From NCBI RefSeq assembly GCF_041928815.1, contig NZ_JBHFEI010000003.1, positions 186,001 to 250,000 of the forward strand: a stretch of DNA of 64,000 nt. The letters run 5' to 3'. The DNA comes from JBHFEI01 sp041928815. Its GTDB lineage: Bacteria > Pseudomonadota > Alphaproteobacteria > Rhizobiales > Rhizobiaceae. A program made the position numbers and the translations under genes. Shown here one piece after another: positions 34,902 to 43,256 of this stretch. The notes beneath the pieces were generated by a model that was not told where the DNA came from, did no database searches, and saw nothing but the letters and a program-made list of their open reading frames with translations. Positions within the stretch are counted from its first letter, which is position 1, and the number at the start of each line of letters is the position of its first letter.

Positions 34902-35370
34902 CGCCGCGCATCCTCGTGATCTTGCGGCACCGGAACAGGATCGCGCATTCGGAGAGGGCGACCGTCTCGCTCCCGCCCGCCGCGGCGCGGGTGATCTCGT
35001 TGCGGAAGCGGACGATGCCGATCCCCGGCCGCGAGCGCGAGGGACGCGCGTCGAGCACGACGCTTTCGCCGGCGAGAACGTCCCCGGCGAAGACCGGCTT
35101 CCTCCAGTCCATCCGGTCGATGCCCGGCGAGCCCTGCGACGTCGAGTCCCTGACGAAGGCGTCCGCCATCATCCGCATGCCGAGCGAAGCGGTGAACCAT
35201 CCCGAGGCCGAGAGGCCGCCGAGAATGCCGGCGCGGCCGGCTTCCTCGTCGAGATGCATCGGCTGCGGATCGAAGCTTCGGGCAAAGGACAGCATCGCCT
35301 CCGCTGCGACCGTCACCGGCGCGTAGGCGAAGCGCCGGCCGACATGGAAATCCTCGAATGCGAGCGTCAT
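34891..35370 (-). CDS. MaoC family hydratase, first of a tandem pair
   Basis: 159 residues from MTLAFEDFHVGRRFAYAP, chosen because GGAGG lies 10 bases upstream. The hydratase motif is FARSFDPQPMHLDEEAGRAGILGG at about 31-54, nearly the same as in the adjacent copy. It belongs to the MaoC-like dehydratases of fatty-acid or acyl-CoA metabolism. The overlap with the second gene argues for a duplicated, co-translated pair. The region upstream (35371-35562) separates it from a divergent membrane-protein gene. Confidence 0.9.
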   Translation of the reverse strand: MTLAFEDFHVGRRFAYAPVTVAAEAMLSFARSFDPQPMHLDEEAGRAGILGGLSASGWFTASLGMRMMADAFVRDSTSQGSPGIDRMDWRKPVFAGDVLAGESVVLDARPSRSRPGIGIVRFRNEITRAAAGGSETVALSECAILFRCRKITRMRGDAA

Positions 35371-35562
35371 GTTTCTGCATCCTCCCCGGTCATGGTCTAG
35401 CCGATGATTCGGCAAAGCGGAATCGCTCCGGCGAGAAAAGCCGCGCCCTTCGGCCGGAGGGCGCCGACCCGCGTCCGGCGGCGAATATTCCGGCTTGCCC
35501 GCGCGTTTCCCGCATGCGACGAGACGCGCGACGTCCGCCGAAAGCCAGAGAAAGATGCCGTG

Positions 35563-36648
35563 ATGCCGTCAACACGCGACGCCCTCAGTCTCGCCGTCTC
35601 GCAAGGGATCATTTCGGCCGAGCAGGCGGCACGGCTCACGCCCCTGCTCGACGCGGCCATGACGGTCGATCCGCGCGCCGCCTCGCAGCTTGCAGCCGAC
35701 GGGCGCGCGGCGGAAGAGGCCGAGCAGCCCCGCTTCATCCGTGGCTTCCACGACATCCTGATGACGATCGGTGTCGTCGTGGCGATTTCCGGCCTCTGGG
35801 GGATCGGCAGCATCTTTGCCGTGCTGCCGGCGATCGTGATCCTGTCGGAGATCCTCGTCCGGCGGCAGCGCCTCGCCCTTCCGGCCGTGGCGCTTACCGT
35901 CTCGTTCGTCATCTGGATTGGCGTCACCATGGCGCTTCTTCTCGATGGACGGGCGGGCGATCCGGGATCGGCGGGAAACACGCTTTTCTTCCTCGCCGGC
36001 TTTCCCGTGCTGCTCGCGCCCTATTGCTGGCGCTACCGGGTGCCGGTCGCCTTCGCGGCGCTGATCCTCTCGGTGGTCGGCATCGCCGTTCTTCTCGTGC
36101 TTGCCGGGCTTGAGGCGGTGCTGGCGAGCCGCGACATCTTCGCCGAGCACCGGCTGCTGTCGGTGTCGATCCTGCTCGTCGCGGCGATTGCCGTCTTCGC
36201 CGTCGCCATGGCCTACGACATGTCCGATCCCGCCCGGCTGACGCGGCGCTCGGACATCGCCTTCTGGCTGCATCTCGCCGCCGCGCCCTCGCTGCTCTAT
36301 GGCCTGCTCGGCGTGATCTTCGTGCGCGACGGGACCGTCGACTGGTGGGGGGAGGCGACGAGCGTCACCAGCGCCTGGCAGGTGCTCGGCATCGTCGCCC
36401 TGCTGATGGCGATCGGGCTCCTGATCGACCGGCGCGCCTTCGTCACCTCCGGCCTGATCTCGCTCGGCATCGCCATCGCCACGATCGTGCGGCAGAGCGG
36501 CTTTGCGGCGGGGGAATACGCCTTCGTCATCGTCTTCGCGGTCGGGGCGATGGTGCTTGCGATCGGCCTTGCCTGGCAGGCGCTGCGCCGGCATGCCGTC
36601 GGCGCGCTGCCGCCGGCGCTCGGCGCCCGGCTGCATCCGGTCCGTTGA
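35563..36648 (+). CDS. Multi-pass membrane protein, DUF2157-like
   Basis: 361 residues from MPSTRDALSLAVSQGII; the in-frame extension upstream (from 35404) is basic and not conserved. The N-terminal 30 residues (LAVSQGIISAEQAARLTPLLDA) resemble the start of DUF2157 membrane proteins. About ten hydrophobic helices follow from residue 60 on (ILMTIGVVVAISGLWGIGSIFAVLPAIVILSE and so on). No transport or catalytic motif is visible. It ends 51 bases before the convergent ychF gene. The family assignment is moderate; an inner-membrane location is nearly certain. Confidence 0.75.
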   Translation: MPSTRDALSLAVSQGIISAEQAARLTPLLDAAMTVDPRAASQLAADGRAAEEAEQPRFIRGFHDILMTIGVVVAISGLWGIGSIFAVLPAIVILSEILVRRQRLALPAVALTVSFVIWIGVTMALLLDGRAGDPGSAGNTLFFLAGFPVLLAPYCWRYRVPVAFAALILSVVGIAVLLVLAGLEAVLASRDIFAEHRLLSVSILLVAAIAVFAVAMAYDMSDPARLTRRSDIAFWLHLAAAPSLLYGLLGVIFVRDGTVDWWGEATSVTSAWQVLGIVALLMAIGLLIDRRAFVTSGLISLGIAIATIVRQSGFAAGEYAFVIVFAVGAMVLAIGLAWQALRRHAVGALPPALGARLHPVR

Positions 36649-36699
36649 CCCATCGCGGCGGAAGCGATCCCGCGTCGGCCGCAAAAGGTTCCGGCCGCG

Positions 36700-37803
36700 T
36701 CAGGTGTTGAAGCGGAAGTGAATGACGTCGCCGTCGGCGACGACATAGTCCTTGCCTTCGTCGCGCGCCTTGCCGGCCTCCTTGGCGCCCTGCTCGCCGC
36801 CGAGCGCGACGTAGTCGTCATAGGCGATGGTGTGGGCGCGGATGAAGCCGCGCTCGAAATCGGAATGGATGACGCCTGCTGCCTGCGGCGCGCGCGTGCC
36901 GCGCTCGATCGTCCAGGCGCGCGTCTCCTTCGGACCCACGGTGAAATAGGTGATGAGATGCAGGAGCTTGTAGCCGGCGCGGATCAGGCGGTCGAGGCCG
37001 GCCTCGCTCAGGCCCAGCGCCTCGAGGAATTCCTTCGATTCGCCGTCGGGAAGCTGCGCCACCTCCGCCTCGATCGCGGCCGAGATGACGACCGATTCCG
37101 CCCCTTGCGCCTTCGCCATGGCGGCGACGGCCTCGGTGTGGCGGTTGCCGGTCGCCGCATCCGCTTCGGCGACGTTGCAGACGTAGAGGACGGGATGGGC
37201 GGTCAGGAGGTTCAGCGATTGCAGGATCGCCTGCTCGTCGGCCCCGAGCGTCGGCAGGAGCGTGCGCACGGGCCTTCCCTCCTGCAAGAGCTTCAGCGAT
37301 GCCTCCATCACCGGCAGCATCGCCATCGAATCCTTGTCGCGGCCGGTCGCGCGCTTGCGCGTCTGCTCCGTGCGCCGCTCCAGGCTCTCGAGGTCGGCGA
37401 GCATGAGCTCGGTTTCGATCGTCTCGGCATCGGCGACCGGATCGATGCGCCCCTCGACATGGGTGATGTCGTCATCCTCGAAGCAGCGCAGGACATGCAC
37501 CGTCGCGTCGACCTCGCGGATGTTGGCAAGGAACTGGTTGCCGAGACCCTCGCCTTTCGACGCGCCGCGGACGAGGCCGGCAATGTCGACGAAGGCGATG
37601 CGGGTCGGGATGATCTCCTTCGACCGGGCGATGTCGGCGAGCACCCTCAGGCGCGGATCGGGCACCGCGACCTCGCCGGTGTTCGGCTCGATCGTGCAGA
37701 AGGGATAGTTGGCGGCCTGCGCCTGCGCCGTCTTCGTCAGCGCGTTGAAGAGGGTGGACTTGCCGACATTCGGCAGTCCGACGATCCCGCATTTGAAACC
37801 CAT
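36700..37803 (-). CDS. ychF: Redox-regulated ATPase YchF
   Basis: 367 residues, the standard length. The P-loop is GLPNVGKSTLFNAL at residues 8-21, switch region FVDIAGLVRGASKGEGLGN, and NVAEAD takes the place of the NKxD guanine motif, as expected for this ATP-preferring Obg-family member. A coiled coil lies in the middle and a TGS domain at the C-terminus (DGDVIHFRFN). It binds ribosomes and dampens the oxidative stress response in other bacteria. In many alphaproteobacteria it is close to pth and rplY; here an AbrB-like gene lies between it and pth. Confidence 0.97.
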   Translation of the reverse strand: MGFKCGIVGLPNVGKSTLFNALTKTAQAQAANYPFCTIEPNTGEVAVPDPRLRVLADIARSKEIIPTRIAFVDIAGLVRGASKGEGLGNQFLANIREVDATVHVLRCFEDDDITHVEGRIDPVADAETIETELMLADLESLERRTEQTRKRATGRDKDSMAMLPVMEASLKLLQEGRPVRTLLPTLGADEQAILQSLNLLTAHPVLYVCNVAEADAATGNRHTEAVAAMAKAQGAESVVISAAIEAEVAQLPDGESKEFLEALGLSEAGLDRLIRAGYKLLHLITYFTVGPKETRAWTIERGTRAPQAAGVIHSDFERGFIRAHTIAYDDYVALGGEQGAKEAGKARDEGKDYVVADGDVIHFRFNT

Positions 37804-38047
37804 GGACGCATGATCCCGTCAAGAAGTGCTGTTGCCGGTGGCTATGGGCAATGCCGCCGGCAAGGTCAAGCCTCGCGCGCCGATTATCGTGCCCGCCGGA
37901 TGGCGGCGGGGCAGGGCGGAACGGAGGCCCCGGAAATGGTCGCAACCGAGGCGGGAACGTTAACGATTCCGGCGCGTTTCGGCGCAATACTTGTGCAGCC
38001 TCGATATTGAGCGTATTTTGAGCATCGCCTTCGAAGGAACGTGTGTC

Positions 38048-38299
38048 ATGACGATCCTGACAGTGACTGAGGAAGGACAGGTCACGCTGCGGCAGGAGCT
38101 GTTGCAGCATATCGGCGTTCATGCCGGCGACAGTGTCGAGATCGACCTGCTGCCGGGCGGCGTCATGACGATCAGGCCTCCCATCGATCCCGAGCGGCTG
38201 CGCCGGTATTTCGACGTGCGCACCGAGGACGCGTCGAGCTTCTTTTCCCTCGACGAGATCCGCGCGGCGATGGACGCGGCGTGGGTTGCCGCCGACTGA
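38048..38299 (+). CDS. AbrB/MazE/SpoVT-type DNA-binding protein, orphan
   Basis: 83 residues from MTILTVTEEGQVTLRQELLQHIGV; GAAGGAA precedes the ATG. The N-terminal 45 residues are the swapped-hairpin AbrB fold (GQVTLRQELLQHIGVHAGDSVEIDL). The C-terminal tail (DVRTEDASSFFSLDEIRAAMDAAWVA) looks like the helical toxin-binding part of a MazE- or PrlF-like antitoxin. No toxin gene follows: pth converges 38 bases away. It is either an orphan antitoxin or a regulator. The repeated TTGAGC/TTTTGAGC just upstream could be its operator. Confidence 0.82.
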   Translation: MTILTVTEEGQVTLRQELLQHIGVHAGDSVEIDLLPGGVMTIRPPIDPERLRRYFDVRTEDASSFFSLDEIRAAMDAAWVAAD

Positions 38300-38337
38300 C
38301 GCATCGCATCTCCGCCCCCGGTGATGGAGGAGCGCGG

Positions 38338-39048
38338 CTACGGATCCTTGCCGAAGAGCTTCTTCAGCATGTCGGCCATCGGCCCGGTCGTCGGCAGGGT
38401 CTTCCGCTGCTGGTCGGGGCGCGCCTGCCGGATTTGCGACTGGCCGGCCGTCTTTTTCGGCCTGTCTTCCGCTTCGCCCGGGGCGCCGGTCGCGAGCGCC
38501 AGCTTGTTCAGGAACTGCGAGTCCTCTCCATCTAGAAGCATGGCGGCGTGGTCGGCGATCGCCTCCAGCAGCGGGTCGAGCCAGACGCGATCGGTCTTGG
38601 CGAAATCGCCGAGCACGTGGCCGTTGACCCTCTCCTTGTCGCCGGGATGACCGATGCCGAGGCGCAACCGGTGATACTCCTTGCCGCAATGGGCATCGAG
38701 CGACTTGATGCCGTTGTGCCCGCCGTGACCGCCGCCCGTCTTGATGCGCGCCCTGCCGGGCGCGAGATCGAGCTCGTCATAGATGACGGTGAGGTCGCCC
38801 GGCGCGCGCTTGTAGAAGCGCAGCGCCTCGCCGACCGCTTCGCCGGAAAGGTTCATGAAGGTCTGCGGCTTGACGAGCAGCACCTTGCGCGTGCCGATCG
38901 TGCCTTCGGCGATCTCGCTCCTGAACTTCTTCGTCCAGGGCGAGAAGGCGTGGCGGTCATGCAGCGCGTCGACGGCCATGAAGCCGATATTGTGGCGGTT
39001 TCCGGCATATTTCGCCCCGGGATTGCCGAGGCCGGCGATGATCTGCAT
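38338..39048 (-). CDS. pth: Peptidyl-tRNA hydrolase
   Basis: 236 residues from MQIIAGLGNPGAKYAGNRHNIGF, with the catalytic His in RHNIG. HGGHNGIKSL and RLGIGHPG complete the signature. The family core is about 190 residues; here a charged tail of about 45 residues (RPKKTAGQSQIRQARPDQQRK and beyond) is added, as usual in rhizobia. It frees tRNAs from stalled peptides. Upstream lies the periplasmic binding-protein gene rather than rplY. Confidence 0.96.
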   Translation of the reverse strand: MQIIAGLGNPGAKYAGNRHNIGFMAVDALHDRHAFSPWTKKFRSEIAEGTIGTRKVLLVKPQTFMNLSGEAVGEALRFYKRAPGDLTVIYDELDLAPGRARIKTGGGHGGHNGIKSLDAHCGKEYHRLRLGIGHPGDKERVNGHVLGDFAKTDRVWLDPLLEAIADHAAMLLDGEDSQFLNKLALATGAPGEAEDRPKKTAGQSQIRQARPDQQRKTLPTTGPMADMLKKLFGKDP

Positions 39049-39127
39049 CAGAGGGTTTCCGGTTGCTTCGGGTCGCGTCGCCCCGCTCAATGCCAAGCGG
39101 CGGCGCTCCCGTCAACGCCGCGTCGCC

Positions 39128-39847
39128 TCAATCGCCGGCGCGCAGGCCGTAGCGCGCGTAGATCCGGGCCTGGGTGCCGTCGGCGATCAGGCCGTCGAGC
39201 GCCGACTGCATGCCGGCGATGACGTCGTCGGCGATCGCGAGATTGCAGGCAAGGCCATAGCGGCCGCTTTCGAGCGCCAGGGCAGGCTCGATCGCATGGC
39301 CCTCGGCATGGAGCTTCTCATAGGTCTTGAGCGAGGTCATCATCAGGTCGATGCGGCCGGCGACGAGCTTCTTCAAGGTCAGCGTCATGCTGGCGGCGTA
39401 GTCGAGGTGGGGGAACCCGTTCTCCTCGAGGAAGCTCGCGGATGTATCGTCGCGCTGCGTGCCGATGGTGAAGGCCTTCGCCGCCTCGAGCGTCTCCGGT
39501 GCGATCGCGGTGCCGGCGCGGCGGATCATGATCATCCGGTCGACAAGCAGCGGCTCGACCCATTTGAAACGGGCGTGCCGCTCGGCATCGTGGCGGGTGG
39601 TGAAGACGCAGGTGCCGGCGTCGCGCCCGGCGTCGGCAAAGGCGCGCGCCCAGGGCATGATCTCGATCCCGTAGTCGATGCCGGCGCGTTCCATCATCAG
39701 CCGGACCTGCTCGACCGCGATGCCGGAGGGGCCTTCCGGGCCGCTGAAATTATAGGGCGGGTATTCCTCGGTCAGAAGACGCAACGGTTCCGCGCGCGCG
39801 AGCGCCGGCAGGAGCATCAGCAGGCAGCCAGCGATCCATGCTTTCAT
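39128..39847 (-). CDS. Periplasmic substrate-binding protein (SBP family 3)
   Basis: 239 residues. A signal peptide (MKAWIAGCLLMLLPALARA) is followed by EPLRLLTEEYPPYNFSGPEGPSGIAVEQVRLM, the typical start of family 3 solute-binding proteins (amino acid type), and the rest of the two-lobed fold (VFTTRHDAERHARFKWVEPLL, FTIGTQRDDTSASFLEENG, RIDLMMTSLKTYEKL). No ABC permease or ATPase is adjacent. It lies 31 bases after the GGDEF/EAL gene, so it may deliver a signal to that sensor rather than serve uptake (inference). Confidence 0.9.
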   Translation of the reverse strand: MKAWIAGCLLMLLPALARAEPLRLLTEEYPPYNFSGPEGPSGIAVEQVRLMMERAGIDYGIEIMPWARAFADAGRDAGTCVFTTRHDAERHARFKWVEPLLVDRMIMIRRAGTAIAPETLEAAKAFTIGTQRDDTSASFLEENGFPHLDYAASMTLTLKKLVAGRIDLMMTSLKTYEKLHAEGHAIEPALALESGRYGLACNLAIADDVIAGMQSALDGLIADGTQARIYARYGLRAGD

Positions 39848-39878
39848 GCGGCGTCCTCCGGCGTGGCGGTTGCGTGTC

Positions 39879-42257
39879 TCAGGCCCTGATGTTGACCTTG
39901 GCCTCGGAGTCGTTTTCGAGAAGCCGCATCATCGCGTCGATGTGGAGCGGACGGCTGAAGAGGTAGCCCTGGCCGTGGTCGATGCCCAGGCGGTTCAGCA
40001 TCTGCCATTGCTCCTCGGTCTCGATGCCTTCGGCAACGACCGTGCAGCCCATCTGGTGGGAGATGGTCCGGATGCCCTTGATCAGCATGCGGCTCTTCTT
40101 GCGCACGTCGGCGGTGCCGTCGGACAGCGACCGCGTGAAGGACTGGTCGATCTTGACGATGTCGACGGGGAAGCGGTTGAGGTAGCTCAGCGACGAATAG
40201 CCGGTGCCGAAATCGTCGAGCGCGATGCGGCAGCCGAAGTCGCTCAACTGGTCGAGCACGGCGTGCACGTCGGGATTGTCGAGCATCAGCAACGCCTCGG
40301 TGATTTCGATGACGATGCGCGCGGGCGTCACGTTGTGGCGCAGCAGCAGGCTCGCGAGCCGGCTCGGCAGGCTCTGCTCGAACTGGGGCGGCGACAGGTT
40401 GACGGCGAGATAGGTCGTCTCGGTACCGGACAGTGTCGAGATCCGTGCGAGATGGCCGATCGCCTTGTCGAGGATCACGTCGCCGATCCGGCCGATCGAA
40501 CCGGTTTCCTCGGCGATGCCGACGATCTTTGCCGGCGGAAGCACGCCCTTGACCGGATGATTAAGCCGCATCAGCGCCTCGAAGCCGGCGATCTGCCCGT
40601 CGCGCAGACTGACGATCGGCTGGAGATAGGCCTCGAACCAGTTGCCCTTCAGCGCCGCGTCGATCTGCTGCTCGATCTCGTGCCGTTCGCGGGCGGCGTC
40701 GAGCATGCTCGAATCGAAGATCTGCGTGCCGTTCTTTCCGTCATGCTTGCGCGCATACATCGCCATGTCGGATTTGAGCAGCAGTTCGGACGCGTTGGCC
40801 GCATGGTCCGGATAGAGCGCGATGCCGACGCTGGCGCTGACGTGGAGGTCCGTGCCCTCGACGGTGACGGGTTCGCGCAGGCCGCCGCAGATGCGCTCGC
40901 CGATCGCGCGCGATAGCGCGCCGGCATCGGCGGCTGCGACCAGGATGGCGAATTCGTCACCGCCGAGCCGCGCGACGATATCGTCCCTGCGCACCGCGCC
41001 GCGGATGCGAGACACCGTCTCGCACAGCACTGCGTCGCCGCAGGTATGGCCGAAATTGTCGTTGATCCACTTGAAGCGGTCGAGGTCGATGAAGATGCAG
41101 GCAAGCGGCTCGCCGCGCAGGTCCGCGTCGCGGATCGCCGTGTCGAGCGCCGCCTCGAAGCCCTGCCGGTTCAAAAGCCCGGTCAGATGGTCGGTGACGG
41201 CCTGCACATGGTTGCGGTTCTCCGCCTGCTTCAGCGCCGTCACATCGGTCATCACCGAGAGCGTCGGCGCCTCTTCGCCGGGCCGCGCCTGGTCGCGCGT
41301 CTCGAGGATCAGCACCACCATCGTCTCGCCGTCCGCCTTCAGGAACGGCACCGTCACCTCGGTGATCGCGGCGTTGACCGCAGTCGGGCAGGTCACGCGT
41401 GCGTGATAGGCCTCATGCCAGTCCGGGGCGATGAAATCGGGGAAGGCCCGGCCGATGACGGCCTCGCGCCGGTAGCCCGTGGCGCGCAGCCAGTAGTCGC
41501 TCACCGCCGTGATCCGGCCGCCGGCATCGGTGGAAAAGAGCATGGCCGGGGTCCGGTTGTAGATGTCGGTCGCGCGGGCATGGGCGATCTTCAGCTGGGT
41601 TTCCTCGTTTTCCAGCCGCGTCTGCATCTCGTTGAAATTCTGCGCAAGCGTGCCCATCTCGTCGGCGGAGACCCAGTCGACGTGATGGCGCGAGCCGAGC
41701 CGCCGCGTTGCCTCGATCGCGGCCGTCAGCCGCTTCAGCGGGCGAACGACGATCACGCGGTTGCCGACGATCGCTGCGGCGAAGGCCGTGCTGCTGGCGA
41801 TGACCAGGATGACGATCATGCTCACTTCGTCGGCGCCGAAACGGGTGAACGGCCCGCTTCTCGCGACCCATACCTCGATCGACCCGACCGGATGCGCATC
41901 GTCGCGCGCCGCATAGGTGATGTCACGCCCGATGCGCGCAGCCCCGTCGAGCGCGGGGACGATCTCCGGCGCTTCGGCCACCGTCGTCCCGGATGCGTCG
42001 TAGACGCGCACGGCGACGATCCTGCTGTCGTTGACGAGAAAATCGGCGAGCCTGTCGGCGGCCTCGGAATCATAGTCCCAGAGCGGCTTCGCCAGCGCTT
42101 GGGCCGAGGCCTCGACCAGCATTTCCGCGTTCTGGCGCAGGTCGCGGTCGATGCGGCTCGCGGAGATGCTGAGGAACAGCGCCGTCACCGGGGCAACGAC
42201 GACCATCATCGCCATCAGGACAATGGCGATAAATCGGCGTTCGACGGAGTGCATCAT
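39879..42257 (-). CDS. Membrane GGDEF/EAL c-di-GMP protein with PAS domain
   Basis: 792 residues from MMHSVERRFIAIVL (GGAG upstream). Helix 1 near 8-30, a periplasmic domain of about 120 residues, helix 2 near 160-180, a HAMP-like linker, a PAS domain near 230-340, then GGDEF near 432 and EAL near 557. RLGGDEF is intact and RRDD five residues before it is an inhibitory I-site. The EAL domain keeps EALMRL, EITE, DDFGTGYSSL, KID and EGIET, so both synthesis and breakdown of c-di-GMP are possible. It is probably co-transcribed with the binding-protein gene. A terminator after rplY separates it from that gene. Confidence 0.94.
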   Translation of the reverse strand: MMHSVERRFIAIVLMAMMVVVAPVTALFLSISASRIDRDLRQNAEMLVEASAQALAKPLWDYDSEAADRLADFLVNDSRIVAVRVYDASGTTVAEAPEIVPALDGAARIGRDITYAARDDAHPVGSIEVWVARSGPFTRFGADEVSMIVILVIASSTAFAAAIVGNRVIVVRPLKRLTAAIEATRRLGSRHHVDWVSADEMGTLAQNFNEMQTRLENEETQLKIAHARATDIYNRTPAMLFSTDAGGRITAVSDYWLRATGYRREAVIGRAFPDFIAPDWHEAYHARVTCPTAVNAAITEVTVPFLKADGETMVVLILETRDQARPGEEAPTLSVMTDVTALKQAENRNHVQAVTDHLTGLLNRQGFEAALDTAIRDADLRGEPLACIFIDLDRFKWINDNFGHTCGDAVLCETVSRIRGAVRRDDIVARLGGDEFAILVAAADAGALSRAIGERICGGLREPVTVEGTDLHVSASVGIALYPDHAANASELLLKSDMAMYARKHDGKNGTQIFDSSMLDAARERHEIEQQIDAALKGNWFEAYLQPIVSLRDGQIAGFEALMRLNHPVKGVLPPAKIVGIAEETGSIGRIGDVILDKAIGHLARISTLSGTETTYLAVNLSPPQFEQSLPSRLASLLLRHNVTPARIVIEITEALLMLDNPDVHAVLDQLSDFGCRIALDDFGTGYSSLSYLNRFPVDIVKIDQSFTRSLSDGTADVRKKSRMLIKGIRTISHQMGCTVVAEGIETEEQWQMLNRLGIDHGQGYLFSRPLHIDAMMRLLENDSEAKVNIRA

Positions 42258-42427
42258 CCCGGCGCTCCGTTCGATCTGTCGGTCATCGTGCTGCATTCGA
42301 ACTCTCGTCTGCCGCAATTCGCGGTCCTGCTTCCGCCCCACGAGACCATTAAAATCTTAAATCATGCTGAAGCCCGGCCGGCTATTCTCCCCGACACGGG
42401 CCCGTCCGGCGGGGGCCTGCACGCAGC

Positions 42428-42458
42428 AAAAAGCCCGCTCCGGGCGGAGCGGGCTTTC
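42428..42458 (-). terminator. Rho-independent terminator of rplY
   Basis: AAAGCCCGCTCC (42430-42441) pairs perfectly with GGAGCGGGCTTT (42446-42457) around a 4-base loop. On the minus strand the hairpin is followed by a T tract (plus-strand AAAAA at 42428-42432). It lies directly after the rplY stop. Confidence 0.9.
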
Positions 42459-42484
42459 GAGCGGGATGCCTTCAGGCCTTGCGC

Positions 42485-43090
42485 TTACTCTTCCGTCGCG
42501 GCTTCTTCCTCGGTCTCGTCGACGACCGGGGTCGCGATCGAGGCGATGGTGAAGTCACGGTCGGTGATCGTCGGCGTGGCGTTCTTCGGCAGCGTGATGT
42601 TCGAGATGTGGATGCTGTCGCCGATCTTCAGGCCGGTCAGGTCGGCCTCGATCGATTCCGGGATGTCGTCGGCCGGAACGGTCAGTTCGACCGTGTGGCG
42701 CACGATGTTCAGCACGCCGCCGGTCTTGATGCCGGGAGCGGCGTCTTCGTTGATGAAGTGGACCGGAACCTCGACGGTGACGACGCTGTCCTTCGACACG
42801 CGCAGGAAGTCGACATGCATCGTGAAGTCGCGCACGGGGTCGAGCTGGTAGTCCTTCGGCAGGACGCGGACCTTGTCGCCGTTGATGTCGATGACGGCCA
42901 CCGTCGTCATGAAGCCGCCGGCGTGGATGCGCTGGGTGACTTCCTTGACCGGAAGCGTGATGGCGATCGGGGGCTGCTTCTCGCCATAGATGACTGCGGG
43001 AATGAGACCGTTGCGGCGAAGTTCACGGGAGGACCCCTTACCAACCCGTTCGCGCGTTCCGGCCTTGAGCTCGTAGGTGTCGTGGCTCAT
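42485..43090 (-). CDS. rplY: 50S ribosomal protein L25/general stress protein Ctc
   Basis: 201 residues, the long CTC form with an N-terminal L25 domain (about 1-95; ELKAGTRERVGKGSSRELRRNG) and a C-terminal beta domain (HVDFLRVSKDSVVTVEVPVHFINE). The acidic end (VDETEEEAATEE) is typical of alphaproteobacteria. It binds 5S rRNA in the large subunit. In related genomes rplY commonly precedes pth; here the c-di-GMP and binding-protein genes lie between them. Followed by a strong terminator. Confidence 0.97.
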   Translation of the reverse strand: MSHDTYELKAGTRERVGKGSSRELRRNGLIPAVIYGEKQPPIAITLPVKEVTQRIHAGGFMTTVAVIDINGDKVRVLPKDYQLDPVRDFTMHVDFLRVSKDSVVTVEVPVHFINEDAAPGIKTGGVLNIVRHTVELTVPADDIPESIEADLTGLKIGDSIHISNITLPKNATPTITDRDFTIASIATPVVDETEEEAATEE

Positions 43091-43256
43091 GGCTTTGCCT
43101 TTCTGATGATATGGAGAACCTGCCGGTCCTTGCGGCCGCAGGTCGGAGCGGCACGCCGCCCCATCCGCGTTGCCTCCAAGGGTGTCTGCACGGACGGCGG
43201 GTGCTTAGCCGAACGGGTGCCGCATTGCAAGGCCGGCCACGGGAAAAGCCGGGATT

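Noticed and set aside
35404..35562. N-terminal extension of the DUF2157-like protein
   Set aside because: The extra residues are Arg/Pro-rich, overlap the divergent promoter region and are unlike the membrane family; ATG 35563 fits better.
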